DNA of 64,000 nucleotides, taken from positions 6,755,275 to 6,819,274 of the forward strand of contig NC_045432.1 of NCBI RefSeq assembly GCF_902635505.1, read 5' to 3'. The notes below the pieces were generated by a model, which had not been told where the DNA came from, searched no databases, and saw nothing but the letters and a program-made list of their open reading frames with translations. Numbering within the stretch: the first letter of the stretch is position 1; each line of letters opens with the position of its first letter. Both the position numbers and the translations under genes were made by a program. This stretch comes from Sarcophilus harrisii (lineage: Eukaryota > Chordata > Mammalia > Dasyuromorphia > Dasyuridae). Below, piece after piece: positions 1 to 13,600 of this stretch.

Positions 1-1000
1 GGCGGCCCTACCGAACGGGGGGGGGAGGGGTAGATAAGGTGAGGGGGTTACCGAGGGGGTGGAATGGGAGTCTCCGACGGGGGCGGGGCAGGGGTAGCCG
101 AAGACCGGTCCATTGCGGGGGTGGGGGGGGGAGACGGGGACGGTGCGGGCCTGTCGAACCTTCTGCCGCCCCACCCTCCCCTGCGGCTGAGGCGCTTTAG
201 GGCGACCTGCTGAGGCCTAGGCGGGGGAGGCGGGGGAGGGGGGGGCGCGTGGCGATCCGACTGGAGGGAGTGGGGCAGGGTGGGGGCGGCGAAGCTTAGG
301 TCGGCAGACTCCGGCCCCCCGCCGGGCCGCGCCGTTTTTCCCAGCCCCCACCTTCCACGGGGTGGGGCGCCGGGACCTGCGAGCCGGGGCGACCTTAGAT
401 CAGGCCGCCTTAGGGTGGGGGCGGCTACGGGCCCTTGGGCCCCCCTGCCCTCATCCGGGTGAGACGGGGCGGTCCGGCCGGGGGGGGGCGCGGTGCCGCT
501 CCTGGATGGGACGCGGGGGGCCGAGCCCTTTTTGCTGCAGGGAGCGGGGGGCAGCACCCCCATACTCACAGCTCTCACTGAGCCCCAGACCTAGGCCAGC
601 CTTGCGTGGTGCGGTGGGAGCTGCCGGCCTCCGAGCCCCCTCCTCCCGCTCTCTCTGCTCTTCCCCTCCCCTCGTCTCCCGCTCTCCCCCTCCCCTCTCT
701 GGTCCTCCACATTCTGCTCGTGCTCTTCATCTCCCCCCCCACCGCTTCCCACCCCAATTCTCCCTCCCCTCGCATTCACTCATTCCCCCTCCCTCGCATC
801 CCCCATTCCTCTCTCTCATCCCCCCCTGTCCTTCCCATCCCACTTCATTTTCCCCCCATCACATCCCATTCCCCAACGATGGCTGCTCAGGAGGTCTAGC
901 CAAGCCTTGTAGTTGGACTAAATCTTCCCAAGTAAACGCATGAGGAAAATCTCTCCAGCGAATAAAGAAAACGAACAATAAACAATATATATTTTTCCCT
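1..1000. promoter_or_regulatory. GC-rich, CpG-island-like stretch at the left edge
   Basis: The first 600 bases are very rich in G and C with many CpGs and G-runs. They grade into a C/T-rich tract at about 630-880 and end abruptly in AT-rich DNA near 950. This looks like the downstream shoulder of a CpG-island promoter, and the visible BRCC3 exons start at 1918, so the BRCC3 promoter and exon 1 probably lie just left of the window. In human, BRCC3 shares a bidirectional promoter with CMC4/MTCP1 (established knowledge); whether that holds here cannot be seen. I found no convincing BRCC3 exon 1 in this stretch. The open frames here reflect base composition. Confidence 0.55.
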
Positions 1001-1917
1001 TTTTAAAAACGTTTATTGCTAGGTTATACAATCCCTCATTAAGTTTCTGCTTCGAACTGAGCTATTTGAATACGAAATGCAGAAGTGAGACTGACGTTAC
1101 ACCACTGGTCTCTGAGAGCGATTGTAGTCCGGTGGTATTTGCAGATATTAGAATGGCAGGATCTCAGTCTCGCTCCTTCATTTGCAAATCCCGGTCTCCT
1201 TCCGCAGCAAGTCCAAATTCCTTAGCTTGCTATTCGAGGCCCTCTGCTGTCTGTCCTTAACCAACACCTTTAACCCATTTCCCCTGATTTGCCTAATTGG
1301 ATGCTTTACCACTTCCCAGACGGTTTCTTGGGCCCCCAACTGAATTCTCCTCCCCCCCACCCCGGGCTGCTTCCTCAGCGGCCCCCACGCTCCCGAACCG
1401 CCCGCTTCGGGTGCTCAGCCCTCGCCCTAATGCTCTGTGCCTTCCGAATTGTCCACAATGTTTATCCTGTGGCGGGGATTCTTAACCACGATCTGGGAAC
1501 TTGTTTTCAAAAAAGAAAAAAAAAAAAAGGTTGGATGTAAGAAAAAATGGGATGATTATTTCAGTAGACTCGATTTCTTGCCTAATCCCATGTGTTTAAA
1601 AACCTGATGCTGAGAAGGGGCTCACCAAGGCACCAGACCATCTCACGACTCCGAGGTGAAAGTCCCTGCCCCGTAGAATTGCCTTTCCTGCGGCTTTCCA
1701 GTCGGTGACCCTCAGACGCTGGCATTTTCAGTTCATTTTCCCCCCTCCCCCCAAACACACACGTGCTCAGATATGGTAACCGTTGGTCAATGTTTCCAAA
1801 TAGGCAATTCTCTCCATCTGAATGGGTTCGATACTTGTTTTTTCTTCTGATAGCAAAAGACGCAATTTGATCTTTGGAAGTGAGGGGTCTCATGGCTGTT
1901 TTGGGGCTTTTCTCTAG

Positions 1918-2037
1918 GTGGAGGTCGGCAAGATTGTCCACATCCACTCTGTCATCGTCCTGAGACGTTCAGATAAGAGGAAGGATCGAGTGGAGATTTC
2001 TCCTGAGCAGCTTTCTGCTGCTTCTCTGGAAGCAGAA
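1918..2037 (+). CDS. BRCC3: BRCC3 exon, MPN-domain start; donor of a U12 intron
   Basis: Forty codons in phase 0 at both ends, opening VEVGKIVHIHSVIILRR and ending SAASLEAE. The acceptor is TTCTCTAG. The donor is not GT: the exon is followed by ATATCCTTT, the exact U12 AT-AC donor consensus. Residues from KIVHIHSV on match BRCC36 almost perfectly; the first few correspond to the short vertebrate isoform that lacks the extra human segment. Confidence 0.93.
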
Positions 2038-5000
2038 ATATCCTTTGGGGTGCAGCTATAGCCAAGGGGGTGCAGGGTGGTTTGCAAAGTCTGCAAATCT
2101 CAGGATCGGATCTTATGGCAAGGAACCTCAGCTAATCCCCTCCCGCCATCTTAGAGTGCTATTGGGATATAGCCACCGTGGGAAGAATTGAGAACGCGCC
2201 ATAGCGGGGCGGGACAACTAGCGGGGTGCTTTCGGGGAAACTCTTGAGTGAGTCTGGTGATTGCTGGGAGAACCACCTGGACAGATTCCTCAAGTGAGCC
2301 TGACTGCTGGGGCACCTGGAACCCTTTAAGTTGGACTTGGGGATTTTTAAAGAATTCATGGCAACCCAGCAGCTGGCCTGGCTGCTTCTTGTTGTTGTTC
2401 GCTCTAGCTCCCAGCTTCTTACTTTTTAAAAAATTTTACCCCCGATCCTTTTTCACCTGACAAATTCTTGTGACCTGGGGTATATCAGTAGATAATACAG
2501 GTAAATAAAGCAAACATTTACTCATAATAAGTCAGAATTTTGACACCTCCCCCCATACACATTCAGTTATTCGATCCCATAGAGCAGCGGCCCTCAGAGT
2601 GGAGTCCAAAGAATTGTTGGGGTCTCTGAAACCCTTTCAAAATTGTTTTTTATTTCTAAATAGTAAATAGCTATCCACATAACCCACGTGAACAAAAACT
2701 CTTTGAACAGATTCTCGATGGTTTTTTTTTTTTTAAAAACAACATGAAGATACTGAGAACAAAAGTTTGAGAGCCACTGCCATAGAGGGTCACAACTCAC
2801 AGTTTAAGAAATTGGACTCTAAAGGAAGAGGCAAAAATGAGGGTAAAAACGATCAGAACATTACCAGTTACAATTAGAAATGGCTGGCAAGCTGGAAGAG
2901 AAAATTAGTTGTTTTTAATGGAAAAATGACAATTTGGGGGATACATTAAAATATCAAGTACTTTTTAAATACCCATCTGAAGTTAATTTAAGAGCATAAG
3001 AATAGATTACATACATGTATGTATATGTATTATCGCCATCCACAATCTACATATACATACCTATATCTGAAAATTCTCTTACTGCTCAGATTGTCTTAGA
3101 CTATTCTATTTGATTCTCCCCTTTGAGTTTTAGGATAAGGCAAAAAAAATCTGTTGCCATAAGAGCAAAACAGGCAATATCAGAACAATTTTGCCTTTGA
3201 TACAGGCTCGGTGCCCAGTACCCCAAACAAGGCACCAAAGCTGCCTATGTTGATAGAGGGCCTCATAGGGAGCTTCCTGACCAAGTAAAATCCCAAGTCT
3301 AGTTAAGAGCCAAAAAAAGTGGAAGAGGGGAATGGGTATAAGTACTATTTTTTTTTTTTTTTTGCAAGGCAGTTGAGGTTAAGAAACTTGCCCAGAGTCT
3401 ACATCCAGCTAAGAAGTGTTAAGTGTCTGAGGCTGTATTTGATGTCGGGTCCTCCTGACTCCAGATCCAGTACTGTATGTGTAGATGGCCCAGTGGCCAT
3501 CCAGCTATCCCTTGTTACTTGATCTTTTTTTTTTTTTTTTTTTTTTTTTAAGCTGAGGCAATTAGGATTAAGTGACTTGCCCAGGATCACACAACGAGGA
3601 AGTATTAAGTGTCTGAGGTCATATATCATGGGACTTTATAGAGTTGGGTGGTCTTTTAAAAGCACCTTTTATGGTGCTTTTAAAATTCCCTTTTATGGCC
3701 CATTGGTCAGATTCAGTTTGCTGAGGAAGGTTGAGGAGAGAGAGGAGAGGAAAAAGTAGCAGCCCCTAATTAAGAAGTTGATCCTCAAAAGGGAGAAAAG
3801 ATATGGGATGTTAGTTTTTGAGATATGTTAGGGATAGATTTTTGAGAATGGGGGAGACGTGGGCATATTTGTAGGCAGGAGCCCAGAGCCACAACATAAG
3901 AAGGGATTGGAGATGACAGAGGGGGCAATTTTCAGCAGGAGGTGGACTGAGGATTGTTTGTGCTGGTAGAGGGTTTAATTTTGGTCAGGAGGGGGGCCGT
4001 TTCCTCATGTGAGAGGTGAAGGAGAGAGGGATAAAAAGTGACCCAAGAGGAAGAAGATGGGAAGAGAGGAGCTCATGGGGAATGGTCTCAGTTTTTTATT
4101 TTATTTTATTTTATTTTATTTTATTTTATTTTTGTGTGTGTGAAATGTAAGGCAGGATTCAGTTATCAGCTGGGGAAGAGGGGGCAGGGGAGCCCTAGGA
4201 GGAGGGCTGAGCAGGTTTGGAAGAGCCTCTATGGAAAGTATGAGAGGGAGTCTATTGTCTGGGGGTTAAGTGAGGTTGGGTAACATTAATTTGTAGCAGA
4301 CCCCATCAGAACAGCTGCACGATTTTCTCTACCTTTGTTCCAGGGGGCTAGATTGTAGGAGAAAATGAGAGGAATGGTGGGGGAGTGATTCAAGGCTGAA
4401 GCTTGGCTGGGAGTAATCAGGGGTATATGATAAAGGCTTGAAGGACTCAGGGGGAGGCCTGGCTAGACTTGACCTTGTTTATGAAGGAAACAAAATGGGC
4501 AGAAGAGGAGAGGGCGAGCTCTCCCCTAAGATAATGAAGGAATAATGGTCTGGGAGAGAAATGAAGGGTCAACAGATGAGGGGTCAGAGTTCAGACCAAA
4601 ATTATGGTTCGCTAAAGGAAGGCAGGAGAGACTAAAAGCTAATAGATTATGGGCAGATAAGGGACTTTATGAATTTCTGAACAGGGATTTGTGGGTGGTG
4701 GCGAGCTCCAGACTGTGGCTGAGGCTGGGGGATGGAGGAGGAGTTCGCCCCTTCTGTAACTGCTCATTCTTTGGGTTTTTGTTAACTTTGCCAATCTGAT
4801 GGATATGAGGGAGATGCTTAGAGGTGCTTTCATTTGTATTTCTCTAGTTATTAGGGATTTGGGTCATTTTTTTTCCTGTGGTTCCCAGTAGCTTAAATTT
4901 CTTCCCTTGCAAACTACCTATTCCTATTCTCTGCCCATTTATTAGTTGGGCTATGAATGGCTTTTCTTCTTATAAATTTGAATCAGATTCTTATATATCT

Positions 5001-7615
5001 TGAAAATGAGACCTTTGCTTCAAAGTTCTTCCCCCTATACACAAATATTGCCATTCTAATTGCTTTCCTTATTTGTGCCAAAGCTTAATTTTTCTGAATC
5101 AAAATAATCCATTTTGCCTTCTGCAATCACCCCTCTCCTTTATTTGGTTCTGAAGTCTTCTCCTGTCCCTACACCTGAAAGGGGATTTTTTTTAGTTCTT
5201 GTTCTTGGAAATAACTTTTCTTTCCAGATACCTTTTCTATCTTGCATCCATTCGGAGCTTTTCTCAGCACATGCCTGGGATATTGATCCAAGCTAGACTG
5301 CTCTCTATTTCAGATACCCTCGTAGTCAGTCCTAAACTACCAGCTTTCTTTTTTCTACCTAATTTCTTCTACTTAGGGGCCCCTCCATTATTCTTTAATT
5401 ATTCCATTATTTTAAAGATCACTGCTTTGTAATATAAGATTGCTGCTACTAGGCCCCCTTCCTTCCCACTTTTTTTGTCATGATTTCTTTTGAAATACTT
5501 TACTTTTTGTCTCTCCAAATGAATTTCCTTTTTTTTTTTTTTTTGTTTTATTTGCATGGCACTGAACAAGTTCATTTACATATTAATAGTGTTATTTTAT
5601 TCCTTTGATCTCTTGTTGTGCAGTTGTTATGCCTGATTCTTCCTTGACCCCATTTGGGGTTTTCTAGGCAGAAGTACTAGAGTGCTTTGCCATTTTCTTC
5701 TCCAGCTCATTTATGAAGAAACTGAGGCAAACAGGATGAAGTGCCTGTCCCAGGGTCACACAGCTGGGAAGTATCTGAAGCCAAACTTGAGCTCATCTTC
5801 CTGACTCCAGACCTGGTGCTTTGCTCACTGCACCACCTAGCTGCCCTCTCTTGGCCTTTCCAATATTTAAGTCTGTCATTATTTCTGTAAACAGTTTTAT
5901 ATTCTGATAGTTCCTGGGTATGTGTCAGTATGTAGGTTCCTATGTACTTTATTCATTTGGTAATTATTTTAAATGAAAGTTCTCTTTCTGTCTCTTCTGA
6001 CTGGATATTTTTGGTAACAGAAATGCTGATGATTTATGTGGATTTAGTTTTATATTTTTTTATATTTTATATATATTTATATATTATATATATTTGCATA
6101 TAAATATATACTTATATATATTTGTATATAAATATATACTTATATATTTGTATATAAGTATATTTATATATTATATATTTGTATATAAATATATTTATAT
6201 ATTATATATATTTGTATATAAATATATTTATATATTATATATATTTGTATATAAATATATTTATATATTATATATATTTGTATATAAATATATTTATATA
6301 TTATATATATTTGTATATAAATATATTTATATATTATATATATTTGTATGTAAATATATACTTATATATTTATATATTGCATACATTTGTATATAAATAT
6401 ATATTTATATTTTATATATATTTATTTTTTATATTTTTATATTTTATTTATATTTGCTAAATTTATCATCTTGATTAAGTTTTAGTGGATTGTGGTATAC
6501 TCTATTCATGACATGCACCAGAAGTGATCATTTGGTTTCTTTTTCTGTGTGTCTGCTCATTCTCATTATTCATTTTGCTAATGTTTTATTTAAAATGTTG
6601 ACACCATTGTTCATTTGGGATATCACTCAGTCACGATTTTATGTTGCAGTTTGCCTGCTTCTCTATATTCAGCGTACTTAATTCTTCCTATAGCAAGACT
6701 ATCCCATGGCATTAATGTCCCACAGTTTGTTGAGTCAGTGCCCATTTGAGTGATGCATTTACTTCCCAGTTCTTCGATAGAACAAAAATTGCTGCTATAC
6801 GTATTTGGCAGTATGTGAAGACGTTCTTTTTGTCCGTGACCTCTTTGGGATAGAAGCCTAGTCATGGACTTTCCAAATCCAAGGGTATGGACATTTTAGT
6901 CCCTTTGTTTGCATCATTCCAAATTGTTTTCCATTTCTATCAGTAAGCACTTTTAAAGCACCTGTCCCATGCCCTGCAGGCACTTTGCTAGGCACTTTGC
7001 TAAGCTCTAAGGATACCAAGACAAAGGTAAAACAATTCCTGGCCTCAAGGAGCTCATCTTCCTTTTGGGAGGTTTTTGTTATATATTGTAAATTTATAGT
7101 TAATAATGTATCATAACAAAACCTCATAATATATAATTTTATATATAATAATATTATTATGTAATTGTTGATTTTTAATTGGCTCATAGATGACTTCCTT
7201 CTTTCCCCTTGCCCTATCAAAATGTTCCAGCCCAGTCATGCCCTTTGTTGGCCAGTCCAAAAAGTGGTCTTGATGTGCATTCTCTCAGGAGGGGGGGAAT
7301 GTGTTTCATTTGTCTTCTGAATTCTGCTTGGTCATTCCATAGTTAAGCACTCAGCACAACATCCTACCATTTTCATTTGTTCGTCTATTCTCCAATTTAT
7401 ATGGGCACCCCCTCAGATTCCTTTATCTGTAGTAGATCCTTTTATGTAGTACCTCAGAAAGAGCTATAGAAATTTTTTTTATTTTTAGGGTTTATTTTAT
7501 TTCTGACTTAGGACTTGTTTAGAACTCCCTGAGTCTTCCCTACCTCTAAATCATCCTCTTTACTTCTTTTTTCCCCTTCTATTTCCCAGTTGAGTGAAAT
7601 GTATTTCCGTACCCA

Positions 7616-7656
<41 letters not shown>

Positions 7657-10600
7657 TCCATCTTGGACAAGTTTAAATGAGAACAGTGTTCAAGTGTTAG
7701 GCACCCCCCCAACTTCCTCTCCCTTATTTGTATAGATATCTACTTGTGTACCCTGATTATGTAAAAATGATTGTCCCTAAACTCCCTTTCTCCACCCCCC
7801 CAAAAAAAAGATATATTCCTGTTTCCCTCACAATTATTATCAAAGCATAACAGAACCACACCTGGACCTGCTCTCATTGAGTTCCTTCTCTGGACCCTAA
7901 TAATGACAGGATTCTAGGAAATCCCAAACGGATCATCTCATACTTGAATGTAAGCAGCTCAATCCTTGTTTGGCTCTTTAGCATTATTCATTCATATTTA
8001 CCTTTATATTCTTCTTTTGAGTTTTGTGTTTAGATTTGAAAGTTTCTCCTTAGTTCTGGTCTTTTCATCAAGAATGCTTAGAAGTTCTCTGCTTCCACCC
8101 CACCTTAGCCAGAGCATTACATTTAGTTTGGTTGAGTAAATGATCCTTGGCTGTAAGCCCCTATTCTTGGCTTTTTGGAATAGCATATTCCAAGTTCTCT
8201 GCTCCTTTAGAGTAGTGACTGCTAAATCGTGGCTGCTCCTAACTGTGGCTGTTTAGTACATGGACTCATTCTTTCTGGCTGCTTGGCTGCTTGCTGTAAT
8301 TTTTTTTCTTTGACCTGGAAGTTCCAGCTTTTGGCTATATTGTTCCTATGGATTTTATTTTGGGGTTTCTTTCAGGAGCTGACTGGTGGATTCTTTTTTC
8401 ATTTCATCTTCTGGTTCTAAGAGATCTTAGAAGTTTTCATTTGTATTTTCTTGACATATTTTTCTTTTTTTAAAATTTAACTTTATTTAACATTTTCTCC
8501 AGTTACAATTTTTAAAAAGATTTTTGTTTTTAAAATTTTTGAGTTCTAAGTTCTCTCCCTTATCCTCATCCACAATTAAGAAACCCACATTTGAGGTTAT
8601 GAAAAACATTTCCACACAAGTCAAGTTGGGAAAGAAAACATAGATCTCCTACCCTAATAATAATAAAAATTTTCAAGAAAAATTTATTTAGAGGGAGAGG
8701 GAGAATGCTTCAATCTGTAGTCAGGCTCAAATCAGTTCCTTCTCTGCATATGGATAAGATTTTTCATCATAGATCCTTCACAATAGTTTTGGATGTCAGT
8801 CTATTTTTCAAGTCAGCTAATTTTGTGATAAGATAACTTATACTTTATTCTGTTTTTTTTTTTTTCTGGTTTTTGCTTTTGTTTTCATTGTTCTTGTTGC
8901 CTCATAGTGTCATTGTTGCCTGGGCAAGTTTTATACCTCTTAGGGTCAAAAGCTCTTAATTCTCTTTCCAATACTTCCATAGCTCTCGTTTTTTTCCCCC
9001 TACTTTTTCCTGTAGCGCTGACATTTCATTTATAAAACTTTTTAAAAAATTCTTTTAAACTCTTGCTTCATCTCTTACAGGAGTAGTTGAGTTTGTACCA
9101 AAGCTGGGTTTTTTCTGGGCCTTTGCTTGTAGATGTTTTGAAGCGTTTTAAGCTCTCTTGCCACCATAATATCTGTTAAGGTGGGCTTCTTTTGATTTTC
9201 CATTTCTGCAGCCTACTTTCTGACTTCAGACTTGTTGTTAGGGGCTGAGCACTTCTGGAGGGAAGATCTAGGCCGGTCCTCTTGCTGCTCTTTTGGGCTA
9301 TTGAGTCAGGATTTCAGGATCAGCTCAGATTAGGGGCCTGCAGGCTTGCAGTGATCCCCAAAAGGTCTGATTCTGGACAAAGTCTGATTGCTCTCCCTCT
9401 GGTCTGAGGCCTGCAAGTTCCTGACCTAGTTCTGACCAATGGGAGACTTCCCGGCAGGCTTAGCAGGTAGAAAGCACTGTTGGTTCGGAGTGACGGAATT
9501 GTAGGCCTTCCTTTGCTTTAGAATTCCCACTGGTTATTTGTCTGCAGGCTGCATGCTAGAAGGCTGATTCTGAAGCCTGAGTTACCTCACGGCTGCTGCT
9601 GCTGCTGCCTTCTGGATTTCCTCCTTTCTCCATATACTGCTTGTGGCCTCCCTTCCCAATGATTCCTCTCTGCAGATTCCCGGATCTGTGAGTCAGACTT
9701 GGGTAATGGGGGTCAGAGCTGCCATTTGGCAACTGTCTCTACTGCAGTGCCCTGCTACAGGTCTGAAATGCCTTCCCTCTCTGGGTGTTGAGTTCTTTCC
9801 CAGGGTGCTCCTGGCCCACTCCTGACCCAAGTGTCTGAAGACTTCTCTGCCTATCTCCCTAAGCTGATCTGGGTTAGATAAGGGACTTACTGTACCTTTT
9901 TTTGGTATTTTGCCCATGTTGAGATGTTAATGTTAAGAAGATAAAATGGAATATAATATCTATAAAGTGCTATAGAAATACGAATATAATAGGAGAAAGT
10001 ATGTGATGAGGTGAAAACTAGGTTGGAAGCTTTAAGAAAATTTGAAGGAGATAAGATGAAGTAAGTATCTCCATACGATAAATGGAGCTTCACTTGTGAA
10101 AGGTAGAGATGGAAAGTACATTCTGGGCATAGTGTTCCAAGAATGCACAAAGGTGAGAAATGTTGATTGAATTCAGAGAACTTCTAGCCGTCCAATTTGG
10201 GGAGAATATGATGACCAGAAGTGGGGAGGAAGCAATATGAAACGAGATAGAAAGGGGCTTTAAAAAACTAAGACCAACATGAAATGTATTACAACAGAAT
10301 AAAAGAAAAAATCATAGTGGCAACTTGAGAGGGATAAAGACCTCCACTGATCTAGACCTAACTTGCAAACAGTCCTCTTGCACACAGATCTGGATTGTTG
10401 ACACGGAATTGCTATGTAATTTCATAGTAAATTAAATAGGAATTGATATAATTCCTCCTTGGCTTTTATATTTTTAAAGTTAAGGTTTAGGGAAAATGCA
10501 TACATAGCCTCTACATTTCCAATGTAGCATTTTAAGAAATTACATTAAAGAGAATGAAATTAATAAAGACATGCAAACATTTCTCATCTTATGTCAGAGA

Positions 10601-13600
10601 GGTGATGATCTAGAACCCAGCTTCTTAAACTGGGGGTTTTCTTCCTAAACTGATTCGTTGTAATTTTATTTTAAAGCTCCCAAGAGGAACAGAGGAAGAG
10701 GCTTGCGAGTCCCAAATTCTAACTTCCCAGCTCAATGAGCTCTGCTTAGATCTTAACACTTAGTCCCTCCTCTCCCCCAGAGACCTTGTGTGGCCTGATG
10801 TGCCCAGCACACACTTGGATACCTGGCTTGCCAGGTTTTCCCAGGGTAGCCTCATCTTTTGTAGCCAAAGTCATCTACTATGCTTCAGCTTGCAAATTTC
10901 CCTGGAGCCAACTGCCTGCCCAGCTTCACGTCTTTAGCGCAGTCTCTGTTCTGTACAACCCTTGTGATAGTTTTCAGGCAACCTGGTGTCTTAGAAGCAG
11001 ATGCTGTTGAAGCCTAAGAGGCAGATTAGAAAGCTGGGCCCTTTGCCTTTGCTTCTCAAGGCTCCTCTATTCAAAAATGAGAATTTAATTCTTGGCACAC
11101 ATGTTCCTGAACAGCCTTAGGATACCAAAATATTTGGGGTAGCAAAGAATTGAAAACAGACTCGGTGCCCATCAGTTGCAGAATGGTTGAACAGATTGTC
11201 CGAGAAATTTGGGGACACTTGTATAAGTGAGTGGAAGCAAGGAAATAATATATGCAGTGACTCCAGTGATGTACTTCTTGAAAAGAACACTAGAATTTGG
11301 TGGATGGCTATGTAATCCTAGTGACCCGTCTTGGGCCTGAGGAGACGTGAGGAAATGCACCACCTTCCTTCCCTTGGAGAGGTGGCTTGACTATGGGCGG
11401 AAAGGAAGTAGGGCCAGTTTCCTCTGAAAACGCTTCTGATTTGTCAGTGTTCTTTCTCTCCCTGCTGAATCGAACTTAGTTAACTGGATTCGGTTTCATA
11501 CAGATTCATGTTCAGTGATTCAGTTTGCATAAGGACCTTGTACTTGAAATAATGGCGTGTGTCTTTTGTATATTGTCATGCTGCCTGCTAGTGTCGCTAC
11601 AAAAGCCAGTGCTAAATTCAAATCCCGGGTTGTGGGAAGTGACCGTGTTATCATATAAGGAGGAAGGTCGCTGGCTCCATCTTCTTACTAGCTTTTATTT
11701 CTATAGGACTTTCAGTCTTTCAAACCTTACATTCTCATTTGAGCCTCCTTGAGGCTATGTGAAGGAAGTTCCACAGGTATCAGCCTCTTTTACAAAGAAG
11801 GAAACTGAGATTCAGCTGGTAAATGTCTGAGCCCCGACTCCGGACCCCAGCTGGGCAGTGCCCACCAGAGAAGGCAAGAGAAGGGGATGCCTTTGAGCCG
11901 GGAGCCTGAGTCTGAGAGTGTGAAAGTCAGGTGCCAGCCTCCCACGGGCAGCAGGGTGCCTTGGGAACGGGACTTCACTGACCTGAAACTGGGCCAGAGC
12001 CTGTTCATCTTCAAGCTGCCACTGACATAATCCCACCCAAATGGTGCTTTTGAAAAATCCTTAACAATCTTACAGATTGACTGAGCTGACCGGTCGTCCC
12101 ATGAGAGTTGTGGGGTGGTATCATTCTCATCCCCACATAACTGTGTGGCCATCCCATGTTGGTAAGTATTGCGTAGCCCAGCGCTCTGCACGTAGTAGGT
12201 GCTTAATCAATGTTCATTGACTGATTGATTGAAGTAGTGGCTCGTGGCAGCACCAGTTGCCATGGCAAAGCCTCTGCTGATTCATGTTGAATGACAGATA
12301 AAGGAATAGTGAGGATGGTTTTCCTGGAGCTGCGGAAAAGCAATTGGATTTGGATTAAGCCAAAATCTAGCTATCTTGTCCTGGCCAGGGAGCCTTGCAG
12401 GGGCAGGGCAGGGGGTGGGGTAGGAATAGTGAGAGAGGAGAGAGAGGGAGAAGGGGGATGAGAGAGAAAGATTGAGAAGGAGAGAGAGAGAGGAGGAAAG
12501 GGAGATTAAGAAGGAGGGTGAGCCAGGGGGAGAGATTGAGAAATGGCCTCCTGAGCCCCAAGCTGGGCTGCCCAAGGGGCTGCTCTGCAGGGGGCATCTG
12601 AGCTTTGCCTGCTTTTGTATTTGCAACACAGAACACCCCAAAATGACCCTTTAGTTTTTATTTTTACTTAGAGTTGGGGTTTCAGCAGCCAGAGCTACAC
12701 CCATTATGGAAACATTTCTCCTCCAGCCCCTGGTGGAGTATCTACCCAAAAACCAGCTCTCCATCAGAGGTTCATGGAAGGTTCCTTAGAGACCATAGCG
12801 TCCAGGGAGGCCTAACGGGTCACATGGTAGTGGCAGATTTGAACCCCCGGGCCTTTTGTCACCAGAACCAGTGATTTTGGAGATGCTGGTACATACTGTT
12901 CACTAAGGGTGAAAGCCTGTGTAGTGGCCTTTCTTTGAGGAAGAAGGGAAATCACTTCTCGCTTAAACAAAATGGCTTAGAACTATAGGCCTTAGGGATG
13001 GATAGATTGGGGAGGGGGAATGGAGGGAAGGGAAGAGACAAAGACACAGAAAAGTTGGGGGTGAAGGGAAGAGAGGAGGGAGGAGAGAGACAGAGACAGA
13101 TAGAAATGGAGGATGGGGGGAGAGACAGAGAGAGGGAGATGGGGGAGTGAGAGAGAGACAGAGGAGAGATGGGGAGTGAGAGAGAGAGACACACACAGAG
13201 TGAGAACCCTTTTTTAAACTAAAATCTGCCTACCTTTAAATAGCAGTTTCTGAATTATTTGGGATTTTCATTCATTCTTTTTTTAAAGGACTGATTTATA
13301 TTTAGGTTACTTGGAAGGACAGAGGATAAAGTTTCCTCATTGCATTTTGGCAATATTTTAAGTAATCGGAATGAAAAAAGATTTTGTGAGAACCTTCAGT
13401 TGAGCATCTACCATAGCCTTAGCAGTCCCGTTTCCTCTTACGGAGCCTCTCCGATAACTGTCTGAGGGACTGTGGATGGACAGTGACGGCTTCTCTGTGT
13501 GTCTGATGTTTGTAGATATTCGCACCCAGGCCATGTATCAGATGATGGATGAGAGCTTTGTGGGACTGATCTTCTCCTGTTTCATTGAGGACAAAAACAC

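Larger units (their letters stand above)
2038..12073 (+). other. U12-type AT-AC intron of BRCC3 (10.0 kb)
   Basis: The intron begins ATATCCTTT (2038) and ends AC (12073). A perfect U12 branch site TCCTTAAC lies at 12058-12065, about 9-10 nt before the 3' end, as the minor spliceosome requires. Splicing here joins GAA|AGA in phase 0 and gives EAERLTELTGRPM, matching BRCC36. No GT-AG alternative keeps this reading. The intron is filled with repeats: hAT, SINEs, L1 3' ends, an AT-rich minisatellite and microsatellites. Confidence 0.93.

Noticed and set aside
606-943. Ser/Pro-rich open frames in the first kilobase, including ATGGCTGCTCAGGAGGTCTAG near 880 as a BRCC3 start
   Set aside because: C/T-rich composition; the ATG reads only MAAQEV before a stop and has no donor site in the right frame. 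BRCC3 exon 1 is probably left of the window.
6094-6460. Tyr/Ile-rich open frames
   Set aside because: Products of the 33-bp AT minisatellite (period divisible by three).
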